DNA of 64,000 nucleotides from an uncultured Verrucomicrobia subdivision 3 bacterium (GCA_937890005.1 CALBZA010000040.1:7817-71816); one strand, 5' to 3'. Shown: positions 8,737 through 18,261, counted from the first letter of the stretch. Notes: generated by a model not told the origin, from the sequence alone. A program made the numbers and translations.

Positions 8737-11700
8737 ATGCCAGTCGAACTCACAGAAGCGCTGCTCAGCAAGGCGGCGGGTTGGGACGTGATGAAGCGCG
8801 CGCGCGCGTACATCGAGCAGGGGCAGGTGCTCAGCTCGTTCTGGGAAGCGCCGCTGTTGCGTGGTGTGGTGCAGAGTGAAGTCTCGTTCCGGGCGTCGAT
8901 GGTGATCAAGAGCGACATCGACATCGAAAACCTCTGCACGTGCCGCGATGCGCGGGAATGGGGGAAAATCTGTGCCCACAGCGTGGCGGTCGGACTGCAT
9001 TGGATTCAGGCACAGAATGGTCCGGCGAAGGAACAGCCGGAACCGAAATCCGTTGGACAAAAGAGCGCTGCCGCGCCGGCGACGCGCAAAGTTTCATCGC
9101 TGCGACGCGAAGCCTCCCGAGAATCTGCCGAGTTGTTTCTCATCCTGCCGCCGAACGTGGATCAGGCCCTCGCCCGCGGCAAAGTGATGCTCGTTTTGGA
9201 AGCGAAGTGGGCGGGCGGACGGGTTCCCTTGAACGCGCTTCCGAAACACAAATCTTACGCGTTCGGAGAACAGGACTCGGCGATCATCGATTTCCTGGAG
9301 ACACTTTCCAACGGCGAAACACCCGCGATCGTTCAGCTCGAAGCCACGCAATTCGCGACGCTGCTGACTCGACTTGTGGGGCATCCCAATCTGTCGCTCG
9401 GCAAATCGACTGAGGTGGAAGTCACAACCGAGCCGTTCGCTTTTCCCATCAAGGCCACTCTGGAGAGCAACGGGGAAATTGTTGTCGCGCCGAAAGGCAA
9501 AGCCGCCTTCGTTCCCGTCGGCGACTGGGTCTGGAGCAACAATCGCTTTCAGCTGTTTCAAATGCCGGAGTGGATGCGGGGAATCGTCCGCGGACCCGTG
9601 CGTGTTGCGCGCGCGCAGGTGCCGCAGTTTCTCAGTCAACAATGGCCGCAGCTGCTGTCGGCAGGCGCGGAGGCCAGCTTCAAGCTGGAAGACTTCACGC
9701 TGGAACCGCAGGCGCCGGAGTTCCTGCTCGAATTGAAAGGCGGTCTCGCTCAGCTCTCGGCATTGCTTCAGTGCCGATATGGTTCGCGGATCATGACGGT
9801 CGGCGTCACGACCGGGGACGAAAGTGTGTGGCTGCCCGATCCTGAATCACCGACGCGTTATTCGACACGGGATGTCGCTGCCGAGCGCGCGGCGTTGGGA
9901 CGATTGCAACGACACGGTTTTTCTGCACCAGACGGACAGGGGAAAATGCAATTGCTGGGACAGAATGCGGTGTTGAACTTCTTCGCCCGCGAATTTCCGA
10001 AGCTCGAACGCGAATGGAAGGTCACGCTGGAGGAGCGCCTTGACCGCAGCACGAAGCAGAACATCGAGCGAATCGAACCGCGTTTTGAGGTCACGTCGTC
10101 GGGTGTTCAATGGTTCGATCTGGGCGTGGTGTTTGAGTCGTCGGGTGGCGAAAAGTTTTCACAGGCCGAGATTCAACGATTGCTGCTTTCGGGACAGAGT
10201 CATATGCGGTTGAAGAATGGTCGCGTGGCGGTGATCGACACCGGCGCGGTGGAGGAACTGCAGGAGGTGTTGCTGGATTGCGCGCCGCAGCAGCATGCAA
10301 ACGGGTATCGAATCAACAACGCTCAGGCCGGTTTTCTTGAATCGACGCTGAAGCAGCATGCGGGATGGAAGTTTCAGGCACCGGCGCAATGGCGCGAGCG
10401 GGCGGCGAAGCAGAGCGGCGATGCAAAACTGGAATGTCCGCCACTGGGTGCGTTGGAGAATGTGCTGCGACCGTATCAGAAGCATGGCGTGGCGTGGCTG
10501 CGATTTCTTCGGGAGAACGGTTTTGGCGGAATTCTTGCCGATGAAATGGGCCTGGGCAAAACGTTGCAAGCCCTCGCATTCCTTTGCTCTGTAAGCAATC
10601 GCCAATCGCCAATCGCCAATCGCCAATCAACTCCCCCCAATCTCCAATCAACATTCGACAATCCGCATTCCGCAATCCGCATTCCCCACCTGATCGTCTG
10701 TCCCACCAGTCTTGTGTTCAACTGGCTGGCCGAGGCGGCGAAGTTCACGCCGGAACTGAAGGTGCTCGCGCTGCATGGACCGGATCGACATCGCCACTTC
10801 GACCAGATCCCGCAGCACGACATTGTCATAACGAGTTACGCTTTGATCCGTCGGGACGCGGAGCGATATCGCGGGTTTGAGTTCGACACGGTGGTGCTCG
10901 ATGAGGCTCAGCACATCAAGAACCGGCAGACGCAGAATGCGCAAGCAGTGAAAGCGGTGCGTTCGAAGCATCGGCTGGTTCTGACTGGAACGCCGCTGGA
11001 AAATTCCGTGCTCGATCTCTGGTCGATCTTCGATTTCCTCATGCCCGGTTATTTGGGAACTGCGGCGGACTTCCGCGAGCGGTACGAACAGCCGATCACG
11101 CGCGACAAGGACGTGAACGCCCAGGCACGACTGGCGCGGCGGCTTCGTCCGTTCATGTTGCGGCGATTGAAGAAGGATGTCGTCGCCGATCTTCCTGCAA
11201 AACTCGAACAGGTTTCATTCTGCGAACTGACATCCGACCAACGCGCGGTGTATCAGCAGCTGTTGGAATCGACGCGCAATGAAGTTCTCGCGCACGCCGG
11301 AGAGAACACCGGCAGAACCCGCATGCTGGCGTTGAACGCGCTGCTCCGCTTGCGACAGGTCTGCTGCGATCTTCGTCTGCTGCAATTGGACAAGGTGAAT
11401 CCTGCCACCGCCTCCGGAAAGCTCGACCTGTTCAGCGAATTGCTGGAGGAAGTCATCGACGGCGGCCACCGCGTGCTGGTGTTCAGCCAGTTCGTCAGCA
11501 TGCTGGCCTTGCTCAAGGAACGGCTGAAGGAGGAGAAAATCGAGTTCTGTTATCTCGATGGATCGACAACCGACCGGCGCGCCGTGGTGGAACGATTTCA
11601 GAATTCCTCCATTCCCGTCTTTCTCATCAGTCTCAAAGCCGGCGGCGTCGGACTCAACCTCACCGGTGCGGACACGGTCATGCACTTCGATCCGTGGTGG

Positions 11701-11913
11701 AACCCGGCGGTGGAGGATCAGGCGACAGATCGCGCCCATCGAATCGGTCAGACGCGTGTGGTGACCAGCTACAAGCTGATCGCGCGCGACACGGTCGAGG
11801 AAAAGATTCTCACATTGCAGAACCGCAAGCGTGAGATCATCAAGGCGACCCTGTCCGAGGACGAATTCACGTCCGCGTTGAGCTGGGAGGAGATCCAGGA
11901 GCTGCTGATGTGA
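8737..11913 (+). CDS. SWIM zinc-finger SNF2-family DEAD/DEAH helicase
   Basis: 1058 residues. The N-terminus has a SWIM-type zinc motif (CTCRD then KICAHSVAVGLHW, about residues 68-92). A long middle domain follows, then the SNF2 core: ADEMGLGKT at about 601-609 (Walker A), DEAQH at about 722 (motif II), LTGTPLENS (motif III), and RAHRIGQ near 1001 (motif VI). Such SWIM-SNF2 proteins are ATP-driven DNA translocases or remodellers whose bacterial roles are poorly known. Residues about 620-650, just after motif I, are encoded by an in-frame heptamer array (NRQSPIANRQST...) that is foreign to the family and falls in a surface loop before motif Ia. Confidence 0.92.
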   Translation: MPVELTEALLSKAAGWDVMKRARAYIEQGQVLSSFWEAPLLRGVVQSEVSFRASMVIKSDIDIENLCTCRDAREWGKICAHSVAVGLHWIQAQNGPAKEQPEPKSVGQKSAAAPATRKVSSLRREASRESAELFLILPPNVDQALARGKVMLVLEAKWAGGRVPLNALPKHKSYAFGEQDSAIIDFLETLSNGETPAIVQLEATQFATLLTRLVGHPNLSLGKSTEVEVTTEPFAFPIKATLESNGEIVVAPKGKAAFVPVGDWVWSNNRFQLFQMPEWMRGIVRGPVRVARAQVPQFLSQQWPQLLSAGAEASFKLEDFTLEPQAPEFLLELKGGLAQLSALLQCRYGSRIMTVGVTTGDESVWLPDPESPTRYSTRDVAAERAALGRLQRHGFSAPDGQGKMQLLGQNAVLNFFAREFPKLEREWKVTLEERLDRSTKQNIERIEPRFEVTSSGVQWFDLGVVFESSGGEKFSQAEIQRLLLSGQSHMRLKNGRVAVIDTGAVEELQEVLLDCAPQQHANGYRINNAQAGFLESTLKQHAGWKFQAPAQWRERAAKQSGDAKLECPPLGALENVLRPYQKHGVAWLRFLRENGFGGILADEMGLGKTLQALAFLCSVSNRQSPIANRQSTPPNLQSTFDNPHSAIRIPHLIVCPTSLVFNWLAEAAKFTPELKVLALHGPDRHRHFDQIPQHDIVITSYALIRRDAERYRGFEFDTVVLDEAQHIKNRQTQNAQAVKAVRSKHRLVLTGTPLENSVLDLWSIFDFLMPGYLGTAADFRERYEQPITRDKDVNAQARLARRLRPFMLRRLKKDVVADLPAKLEQVSFCELTSDQRAVYQQLLESTRNEVLAHAGENTGRTRMLALNALLRLRQVCCDLRLLQLDKVNPATASGKLDLFSELLEEVIDGGHRVLVFSQFVSMLALLKERLKEEKIEFCYLDGSTTDRRAVVERFQNSSIPVFLISLKAGGVGLNLTGADTVMHFDPWWNPAVEDQATDRAHRIGQTRVVTSYKLIARDTVEEKILTLQNRKREIIKATLSEDEFTSALSWEEIQELLM
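10596..10686 (+). repeat. Heptanucleotide array inside the SNF2 gene
   Basis: Thirteen consecutive 7-base units on the plus strand: CAATCGC four times, then CAATCAA, CTCCCCC, CAATCTC, CAATCAA, CATTCGA, CAATCCG, CATTCCG, CAATCCG and CATTCCC. The reading frame stays open through it. Related period-7 strings occur at 23714, 34714, 36045 and 48335. Confidence 0.9.
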
Positions 11914-12022
11914 ATTCGGTTGAAGTTGAAATTTTCCTGAATCAGCGGAGGCTGTTCAGCCGTCCAATGCTGCGTCTCTGTTTCCGGCGCGCCGATGTGA
12001 TTTGTGCCGGAATGGAATTCAG

Positions 12023-14458
12023 ATGAGAACCGAAGTGAAAGCGCCGTCGCGAATTGAAGCTGGCTCAACGCATTTCCTGCGTCGGGCGATGCTTGCGATC
12101 GGGTTGTTGTTCGTTTTGCCGGCGTCTGCCGCGGAAACGGTCGATCCTGTGTTCGAGCAGAGCATCAAACCGATCCTCTCCGAGTATTGCTACGACTGCC
12201 ATGGCGACGGTGCAGACAAGGGAGGCATCACGCTCGATGCATTTCAGAATTCCGACGAACTGTTGAATTCAGAGCTGTGGTTGAAGGTTCTCAAGAATGT
12301 CCGGGCCGGCATCATGCCGCCTCCGAAAAAGGCGCAGCCGGCGCAGGAGGAAAAAGCGGAGCTGGAGCGCTGGATCAAGACGGCCGTTTTCAAATCGGAC
12401 CCGCTCGATCCCGATCCCGGCCGCGTGGTGGTGCGACGACTGAATCGCGTGGAGTACCGCAATACGATTCGTGACCTGATGGGAATCGACTTCGACACCG
12501 ACCAGGAATTTCCGGCGGACGATTCAGGCAACGGATTCGACAACATGGCGTCGGTGCTGACGATTTCGCCGATGCTGATGGAGAAGTATCTCGATGCCGC
12601 GCGTAAGATCGTGTCGCGAGCGGTTCCAACGGTCTCCGGAGTGCCGGCGCAACGATCGCTGGATGGCAGGAGCTTTGTTGATGAAAAGAATCGTTCCGGA
12701 CCGCTCACGCTTTCCTATTACAGGTCAGCCGCGGTCTCCAACAGTTTTCGAGTAAACCACGCCGGTGGATATGAAATCGTTTTGAATCTCGCCACCTCGG
12801 AGCGCGGTGGAAATCAGTTCGACTACAACTCCTGCATTGTGACGTTTGCCATCGACGGTGAAGAGGTGCTGAGGCGTGAATTCGCCCGCGAGGGAAACAA
12901 GCCGTTCGTGTTCAAATTCAACCGGGAATGGAACCCGGGAATGCACGCGTTTTCGCTGACGCTCACGCCACAATCCGACGAACCGCCGGCGCGTAATCTC
13001 GGCATCCGGCTGAATTCCGTCGTTGTGCGCGGACCTTTCGTTGAATCGTTGTTCGTGAAACCTCCCAATTACGACCGTTTTTTTCCGCGACCGGTTCCAT
13101 CTGAACTGTCGCAGCGCCGGGCGTATGCGGCGGAGATTCTTCGAGGTTTCGCCGAGCGGGCGTGTCGGCGGCCTGTGGACGACACAACGGTCGAACGACT
13201 CGTGTCACTCGCGGAACGCGTTTACCAGGTTCCGGAGCAGACGTTCGAATCCGGCATCAGCCACGCCATGACTGCAGTTCTTGCTTCTCCGCGATTTCTG
13301 TTCCGCGAAGAGCGCATCGCGCCGGGCTCCGAACGGGAAAAACATCCGTGGCTGGACGACTTTTCCCTCGCGAGCCGGCTTTCGTATTTCCTTTGGTCAA
13401 CGATGCCGGACGACGAGCTGTTCCGTCTGGCGCGCAAGGGAACTTTGCGGACGAACCTTCACTCCCAGTTGAAGCGGATGCTGACGGACCGCCGTTCGGA
13501 GGAGTTCATCCGCAACTTCGGCGGGCAATGGCTTCAGACCCGCGACATCGACAACGTGCAGATCAACGCGCGTGACGTGCGGATTCGGGAGAGCGGGAAT
13601 AAGAACGACGACAGCCGGATGGATTTCGATGGCGGGCTTCGCAATGCGATGCGCCAGGAGACGGAACGTTACTTCGAATATGTCGTGCGAAACGACCGCA
13701 GCGTTCTCGAACTGATTGAAAGCGATTACACATTCCTGAACGAACGCCTGGCGAAGCATTATGGCTTGGAGGAATTGAATGTTCGCGGGTCCGAACTGCG
13801 CCGGGTTTCGTTGCCGAAAGGATCGCCTCGCGGCGGTGTTCTGACCCACGGCAGCGTGCTGGCTGTGACTTCGAATCCGACGCGCACGTCGCCGGTGAAG
13901 CGAGGATTGTTCGTACTGGAAAACATTCTGGGCACGCCGCCGCCACCGCCACCGCCGAACATTCCGGCACTGGAAGATTCCGCGAATCCCACCAACCAGC
14001 TGACGCTGCGGGAGACGCTTGAAATTCATCGTCAGAATCCGGCATGCAGTTCCTGTCACAATCGCATGGATCCGATCGGACTTGCCTTCGAGAATTTCAA
14101 CGCGATGGGCATGTTCCGAACCAATGAGCTGAACCAGCCGATCGCGGTGGAAGGGCGGCTGGTCAGTGGCGAGACCTTTGAAAGCGTTCAGGAACTCAAA
14201 CACATTCTTGCCACGCGCCATGCGCACCGCTTTTACGAGACGCTCGCCGAGAAACTGTTGATGTATGCGCTGGGGCGCGGACTTGAGGCGCCGGACATCA
14301 CGACGGTGGACAGCATTGCGGAGCGGCTTGAGAAGTCGGGCGGACGCTTCTCGGCTGCGCTTGTGGGGGTGATCGATTCCCCGGCTTTTCAAAAAACCCG
14401 AAACCCGGACCCGGTTCGCGCGTCCGATCAAAGGAAGACCGATCAGGCGAGACGATGA
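12023..14458 (+). CDS. Exported DUF1592-family protein with cytochrome-type haem site
   Basis: 811 residues from the ATG at 12023; a TTG at 12002 is less likely. A signal peptide lies at about 19-37 (LRRAMLAIGLLFVLPASAAE). The haem motif CYDCH is at 56-60, in a planctomycete-type cytochrome C domain. Domains in the usual order DUF1587, DUF1595, DUF1592, DUF1588 and DUF1585 follow; landmarks are RRLNRVEYRNTIRDLMG, FLWSTMPDDELF and CSSCHNRMDPIGLAFENF near 676. This set is typical of PVC bacteria, where the partner is DUF1552, found 7 bases downstream. The role is unknown, possibly periplasmic oxidation. The last 20 residues (TRNPDPVRASDQRKTDQ) are encoded by a degenerate heptamer repeat and look like an acquired tail. 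Confidence 0.9.
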   Translation: MRTEVKAPSRIEAGSTHFLRRAMLAIGLLFVLPASAAETVDPVFEQSIKPILSEYCYDCHGDGADKGGITLDAFQNSDELLNSELWLKVLKNVRAGIMPPPKKAQPAQEEKAELERWIKTAVFKSDPLDPDPGRVVVRRLNRVEYRNTIRDLMGIDFDTDQEFPADDSGNGFDNMASVLTISPMLMEKYLDAARKIVSRAVPTVSGVPAQRSLDGRSFVDEKNRSGPLTLSYYRSAAVSNSFRVNHAGGYEIVLNLATSERGGNQFDYNSCIVTFAIDGEEVLRREFAREGNKPFVFKFNREWNPGMHAFSLTLTPQSDEPPARNLGIRLNSVVVRGPFVESLFVKPPNYDRFFPRPVPSELSQRRAYAAEILRGFAERACRRPVDDTTVERLVSLAERVYQVPEQTFESGISHAMTAVLASPRFLFREERIAPGSEREKHPWLDDFSLASRLSYFLWSTMPDDELFRLARKGTLRTNLHSQLKRMLTDRRSEEFIRNFGGQWLQTRDIDNVQINARDVRIRESGNKNDDSRMDFDGGLRNAMRQETERYFEYVVRNDRSVLELIESDYTFLNERLAKHYGLEELNVRGSELRRVSLPKGSPRGGVLTHGSVLAVTSNPTRTSPVKRGLFVLENILGTPPPPPPPNIPALEDSANPTNQLTLRETLEIHRQNPACSSCHNRMDPIGLAFENFNAMGMFRTNELNQPIAVEGRLVSGETFESVQELKHILATRHAHRFYETLAEKLLMYALGRGLEAPDITTVDSIAERLEKSGGRFSAALVGVIDSPAFQKTRNPDPVRASDQRKTDQARR
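14395..14415 (+). repeat. Short heptamer repeat at the 3' end of the DUF1592 gene
   Basis: Units AACCCGA and AACCCGG, then a decayed third unit, precede the stop at 14458. The same AACCCGA-AACCCGG pair opens the intergenic array at 48335. Confidence 0.6.
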
Positions 14459-14465
14459 GACGAGC

Positions 14466-15842
14466 ATGAAGAACAGCAACAAACAATCTTTCGGACTCAG
14501 CCGACGCCATTTTCTGCGCGGCGTGGGTGCCTGTCTCGCATTGCCCGCAATGCAATCGCTGCTGCCGGTGCGGCTCCTTGGAGCGGTGTCCGAACAGCCG
14601 GCCGCAACAACGGCGACGGGCGCGCCGTTGCGTTCGGCCTTCATCTACTTTCCAAACGGAGCCATTCCCGCGGCGTGGTGGCCGGAAGGGAGCGGCACGG
14701 ATTTCAAACTGGGGCACACCTTGCAGCCGTTGGAATCGACCCGGCAGCTTGTGCAGGTGCTGGGCGGACTCGATCATGCGTGCGCCGTTGGCGGTGTTGA
14801 TGGCGCGGGCGATCATGCGCGAGGAAGTTCGGTGTTTCTCACGGGAGTTCGATTGAGGAAGAGCGCCACGGATTTGCGCGCCGGGATCTCAATCGATCAG
14901 GTCATTGCAAAACGGATCGGTCATCTCACGCGACTTCCTTCGCTGGAGCTGACCTGCGATTCCGTTCGCAAAACCGCAGCGTGCGATTCCAATTATTCGT
15001 GCGCGTATCAATTCAATATTTCGTGGGCGTCAGCGACAACGCCCATGACGCCGGAACCGAATCCGCGTCTGGCCTTCGAACGGTTGTTCGGTTCAGGAAG
15101 CCCCGGACAGCGTCAGGAAAATCTTCGCCGCCGCCAGGCCGAGCAGCATTCCATTCTCGATTTCGTCATGGCAGAAGCGCGGTCGATGCAGCAGCGGCTG
15201 CCTTCGGACGACCGTGACAAGCTCGATCAATATCTGACGAGCGTGCGCGAGATTGAAATGCGGATCGAAAAGGCGGAACGATTGCGTCCGGTGAATGATC
15301 CTGCCATTGAAACGCCCGATGGAATCCCGTTGGAGCGGGTGGAGTATGTGCAACTGATGTATGACATCCTGCTGCTTGCGTTTCAGAGTGATTCGACCCG
15401 TGTGGCAACGATGATTCTGGCGCACGACGGCGACAATCGTTCGTTCAGCCACATTGGAATTCCTGAAGGTCACCACGATCTGTCGCATCATCAGAATCGC
15501 CTGGAACGTGTTCACAAGGTGGTATCGATCGATCGCTGGTATGTGGAGCAGTTCGCGCGGTTTTTGCAGAAGCTGAATGCGACGAAGGACGTGGATGGCA
15601 ATTCGATTCTTCACAACTCGATGATCGTTTACGGCAGCGGCAATGCGGACGGCAACCGTCACACGCATCACAATCTTCCGATTATTCTCGCGGGTGCAGG
15701 CGGCGGGACGATTCAGCCCGGTCGTCATGTTCGGCACGGATCGAAACCGATGACCAATCTGTTTCTCTCAATGGCAGATCGAATGGGCGTTCGTGATCTG
15801 GAGCGGTTTGGTGATTCGACCGGGCGGCTCAAGCAGATTTGA
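14466..15842 (+). CDS. DUF1552 protein with Tat signal
   Basis: 458 residues starting seven bases after the DUF1592 gene, so the pair is an operon. A twin-arginine signal, SRRHFLRG at 12-19 followed by ACLALPAMQSLLPV, indicates folded export. The body matches DUF1552: RSAFIYFPNGAIPAAWWPEG, GVDGAGDHARGSSVFLTG, then SIDQVIAKRIG, and a C-terminal GSGNADGNRHTHHNLPIIL typical of the alkaline-phosphatase-like DUF1501/DUF1552 proteins. DUF1552 and DUF1592 pairs are common in Planctomycetes and Verrucomicrobia. Their chemistry is not established. Family confidence is high. Confidence 0.9.
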   Translation: MKNSNKQSFGLSRRHFLRGVGACLALPAMQSLLPVRLLGAVSEQPAATTATGAPLRSAFIYFPNGAIPAAWWPEGSGTDFKLGHTLQPLESTRQLVQVLGGLDHACAVGGVDGAGDHARGSSVFLTGVRLRKSATDLRAGISIDQVIAKRIGHLTRLPSLELTCDSVRKTAACDSNYSCAYQFNISWASATTPMTPEPNPRLAFERLFGSGSPGQRQENLRRRQAEQHSILDFVMAEARSMQQRLPSDDRDKLDQYLTSVREIEMRIEKAERLRPVNDPAIETPDGIPLERVEYVQLMYDILLLAFQSDSTRVATMILAHDGDNRSFSHIGIPEGHHDLSHHQNRLERVHKVVSIDRWYVEQFARFLQKLNATKDVDGNSILHNSMIVYGSGNADGNRHTHHNLPIILAGAGGGTIQPGRHVRHGSKPMTNLFLSMADRMGVRDLERFGDSTGRLKQI

Positions 15843-15993
15843 AGCGCCGCTCACCGGCAGACTGGAAAGTTCTTTCTGCAAGAAGCTCCAAGTGCCTGCT
15901 GCGTTGCGGGTGATGACCGGGTGCGATGCGAAAGATTGCGTTTCGTCGCTGTTCGCGGGCATCCTGCGGTGTTCGCGTTTGCGCGTTCTATTT

Positions 15994-16962
15994 ATGAAGA
16001 GATTGATTGTGTTTCTTTCAACGTTGGTCGCGACGGCCGTGTTCGCCGCGGATGGTTTCCTTTTCGTCACATTCAAAGGCGAACAGACGCCAATGACCGA
16101 ACAGGTTTATTTTGCATTGAGCAAGGATGGCCGGAACTGGACGGCATTGAACGGCGGGGAGCCTGTTCTCGTGAGCCAGCTGGGCGAAAAGGGAGTGCGC
16201 GATCCTTATCTGCTGCGGGCGCATGACGGCAGCCGGTTCTACCTCATTGCCACGGACCTTTCCATCAACCTGAATCGCGACTGGGGCCGCGCCGTGCGGG
16301 CCGGAAGCAAATCCGTGGTGATCTGGGAATCGACGAATCTGGTGCAATGGAGCGAGCCGCGCCTCGTGAAGGTGGCGCCGGACGATGCCGGCTGCACCTG
16401 GGCGCCCGAGGCGATTTACGATGAGGAAACGAAGGAATACATGGTGTTCTGGGCTTCAACGACCCAGCGCGACGACTTCGCCAAACACAGAATCTGGGCG
16501 GCACGCACAAAGGATTTCAAAACATTCGGCGAACCGTTCATTTACATCGAGAAGCCGACCACGGTGATCGACACGACGATCGTTCACGACGGGACGAACT
16601 ATTATCGATTCACGAAGGACGAGAAGTTCAAGGCGATCACGATGGAGGTCAGCCCGAAGCTCAATGGCGAATGGCGCGACGTGCCCAACTTCTCGCTGGC
16701 GCAATTGCGCGGCTATGAAGGACCGGAATGTTATCTGGTGGAACCGGCATCGGAAGGCAAGCCGCCGACATGGTGTCTGATCCTGGATTTCTACAGCCGC
16801 GGCCTGGGTTATCAGCCGTTCATCACACACGATCTTCCCGGCGGGCAGTTCACCAAGGCGGAAGGTTTCAGTTTCCCGTTCCGATTCCGCCATGGTTCGA
16901 TCCTGCCCCTCAAAAAAGCTGAGTTCGAACAGCTCGAAGCCGCTTACGGAAACAAGCAGTAG
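15994..16962 (+). CDS. Glycoside hydrolase family 43 protein
   Basis: 322 residues from the ATG at 15994. The frame is open upstream to 15793, but that part overlaps the DUF1552 gene and lacks coding character, while MKRLIVFLSTLVATAVFAAD is a clean signal peptide. Five-bladed propeller landmarks of GH43 are present: VRDPYLLRAHDGSRFYLIATD (Asp near residue 70), CTWAPEAIYD near 134-143, and YEGPECYLV near 241, the EGPE holding the likely general acid. Family members are beta-xylosidases or alpha-L-arabinofuranosidases; the substrate here is not decidable. It converges on the DUF2892 gene, with a hairpin between them. Confidence 0.88.
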   Translation: MKRLIVFLSTLVATAVFAADGFLFVTFKGEQTPMTEQVYFALSKDGRNWTALNGGEPVLVSQLGEKGVRDPYLLRAHDGSRFYLIATDLSINLNRDWGRAVRAGSKSVVIWESTNLVQWSEPRLVKVAPDDAGCTWAPEAIYDEETKEYMVFWASTTQRDDFAKHRIWAARTKDFKTFGEPFIYIEKPTTVIDTTIVHDGTNYYRFTKDEKFKAITMEVSPKLNGEWRDVPNFSLAQLRGYEGPECYLVEPASEGKPPTWCLILDFYSRGLGYQPFITHDLPGGQFTKAEGFSFPFRFRHGSILPLKKAEFEQLEAAYGNKQ

Positions 16963-16998
16963 GTTGCTCCGCAATCGGAATTCGGCATGAAGCTGTGC

Positions 16999-17021
16999 GT
17001 CGGCGGTCTGTGACCGCCGAC
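16999..17021. repeat. Perfect hairpin between convergent genes
   Basis: GTCGGCGGTC-TGT-GACCGCCGAC: a 10-bp perfect stem with a 3-base loop, lying between the GH43 stop and the DUF2892 stop. No T tract follows on either side, so it may be a REP-like palindrome or a bidirectional transcript-end stabiliser and not a classical intrinsic terminator. Confidence 0.7.
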
Positions 17022-17079
17022 ATATTCACACTTTCCTCCAGGTCGAAACTGTCGTTACGGAATCGAACACTTCGGGAAT

Positions 17080-17367
17080 CTAGATCCGGTCGCCCGCCAT
17101 CGGTTCCTGCATCACCGGCGACCCGGCCTCGTCTGAATCGAATTCTTCACGCGACGAGTCCTGTGACGAGTCCTTGTTGGTATCCAATCCGATGAATGCA
17201 TTCATCGGGCAATGCCGCGTTGTCGCCGTGATCAGTTCACTGGTTCCGAGCAGCAACGCGACGATTCGCCACGGCGCGCTCAGATTTCCAATGAATGCGG
17301 TTGCCAGCAATGCACCTCCGGCGACGAACCGGATGTTCCGATCGAGTTCACCAACGTTTTCTTTCAT
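17080..17367 (-). CDS. DUF2892 inner-membrane protein
   Basis: 95 residues. The start MKENVGELDRNIRF is the DUF2892 hallmark. Two membrane segments follow, about 15-30 and 34-50, then the ITATTRHCPMNAFIGLDT signature with its conserved Cys-Pro. The family is the membrane part of YgaP-like proteins, often found with sulfur or redox enzymes. The C-terminal 30 residues are acidic and Ser-rich and are probably disordered. It starts 9 bases after the Mn-catalase gene ends, so the two are likely co-transcribed. Confidence 0.85.
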   Translation of the reverse strand: MKENVGELDRNIRFVAGGALLATAFIGNLSAPWRIVALLLGTSELITATTRHCPMNAFIGLDTNKDSSQDSSREEFDSDEAGSPVMQEPMAGDRI

Positions 17368-17376
17368 AAAGGCTTT

Positions 17377-18261
17377 TCAGACTGCGGTGGTCATCTGCGG
17401 TTCCTTCTTGGTTCCGTAGAACCGGGAATCTGCGCCACCATCCAGAATGGGTTCCTCGCCTTCGGGTTTCGGGTTGTCCACGTACTCGAACTGGCCCTTG
17501 CCGTCCGGCGCGCGTCCGGCAGCCCAGCGGCCTTCCTTGCTTTCGGTGCCACGGGAACAGTTGAGGAACTGGTAGCTGAAACGTTTTGCCTCCAGTTCCT
17601 GGGGGAAGTTGCTGGGGCAAGGCGTGTCTTCGAGTCCATCCGCCTTCAACTCTTCGATCGCGGCCAGCCACTGGTTCTGGTGCATCGTGTCGCGAGCCAG
17701 CAGGAAGCTCAGCATGTCCCGCACGCCCCGATCCTGTGTCATGTTGTAGAGCCGGGCGACTTGAAGCCGGCCTTGGGATTCCGCCGTGACGTTCATCCGG
17801 AAATCGGCGAGGAGATTCCCGCTCGCAATGATGTACGCAGCGGTCCAACGCTGGCCGATGCTGTCCGCCGGCATTGCGCCCTGCCCGGAAACAATCAAGT
17901 GCTGCGGGTTCATCGCCGCTGCGGCGATCATGTCCTTCGGGCTGGTTCCGCCGAGCACTGCGCCGACAACAGAATTGCCCTTGGCGACAGACTCCGTCGT
18001 TTCGGCATCGGCGCCTTCCAGAAGCCGGGCCACCATGGTCGCCAGCATTTCGATGTGGCCGATCTCCTCTGTGCCGATGTCGAGGATCATGTCCCTGTAT
18101 TTCGCCGGGCCGCGACAGTTCCAGCCCTGGAACAGGTATTGAATGGCGACGGACATTTCGCCCCATTGGCCGCCGATGACTTCCTGAAGCTTGCAGGCAT
18201 ACAGCGGGTCAGGGCGTTCTGGTTTGGCGTTGTATTGAAGATGTTTGTCATGAAAAAACAT
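17377..18261 (-). CDS. Manganese catalase
   Basis: 294 residues from the ATG at 18261, chosen because AAGGAA precedes it and because MFFHDKHLQYNAKPERPDP is the family N-terminus; the frame is open upstream to 18387. Di-manganese ligands are recognisable: Glu in LQEVIGGQWGE, Glu and His in DIGTEEIGHIEML, Glu in VTAESQGRLQVARLY, and His in RDTMHQNQW. It disproportionates hydrogen peroxide without haem. The C-terminus has the usual GQFEYVDNPKPEGEEP tail. It is adjacent to DUF2892 and divergent from DUF2243, a plausible oxidative-stress group. Confidence 0.93.
   Translation of the reverse strand: MFFHDKHLQYNAKPERPDPLYACKLQEVIGGQWGEMSVAIQYLFQGWNCRGPAKYRDMILDIGTEEIGHIEMLATMVARLLEGADAETTESVAKGNSVVGAVLGGTSPKDMIAAAAMNPQHLIVSGQGAMPADSIGQRWTAAYIIASGNLLADFRMNVTAESQGRLQVARLYNMTQDRGVRDMLSFLLARDTMHQNQWLAAIEELKADGLEDTPCPSNFPQELEAKRFSYQFLNCSRGTESKEGRWAAGRAPDGKGQFEYVDNPKPEGEEPILDGGADSRFYGTKKEPQMTTAV

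Noticed and set aside
10596..10686. CRISPR-like regularity in the SNF2 gene
   Set aside because: Units are 7 bases with no spacers, so it is a tandem repeat, not a CRISPR array.
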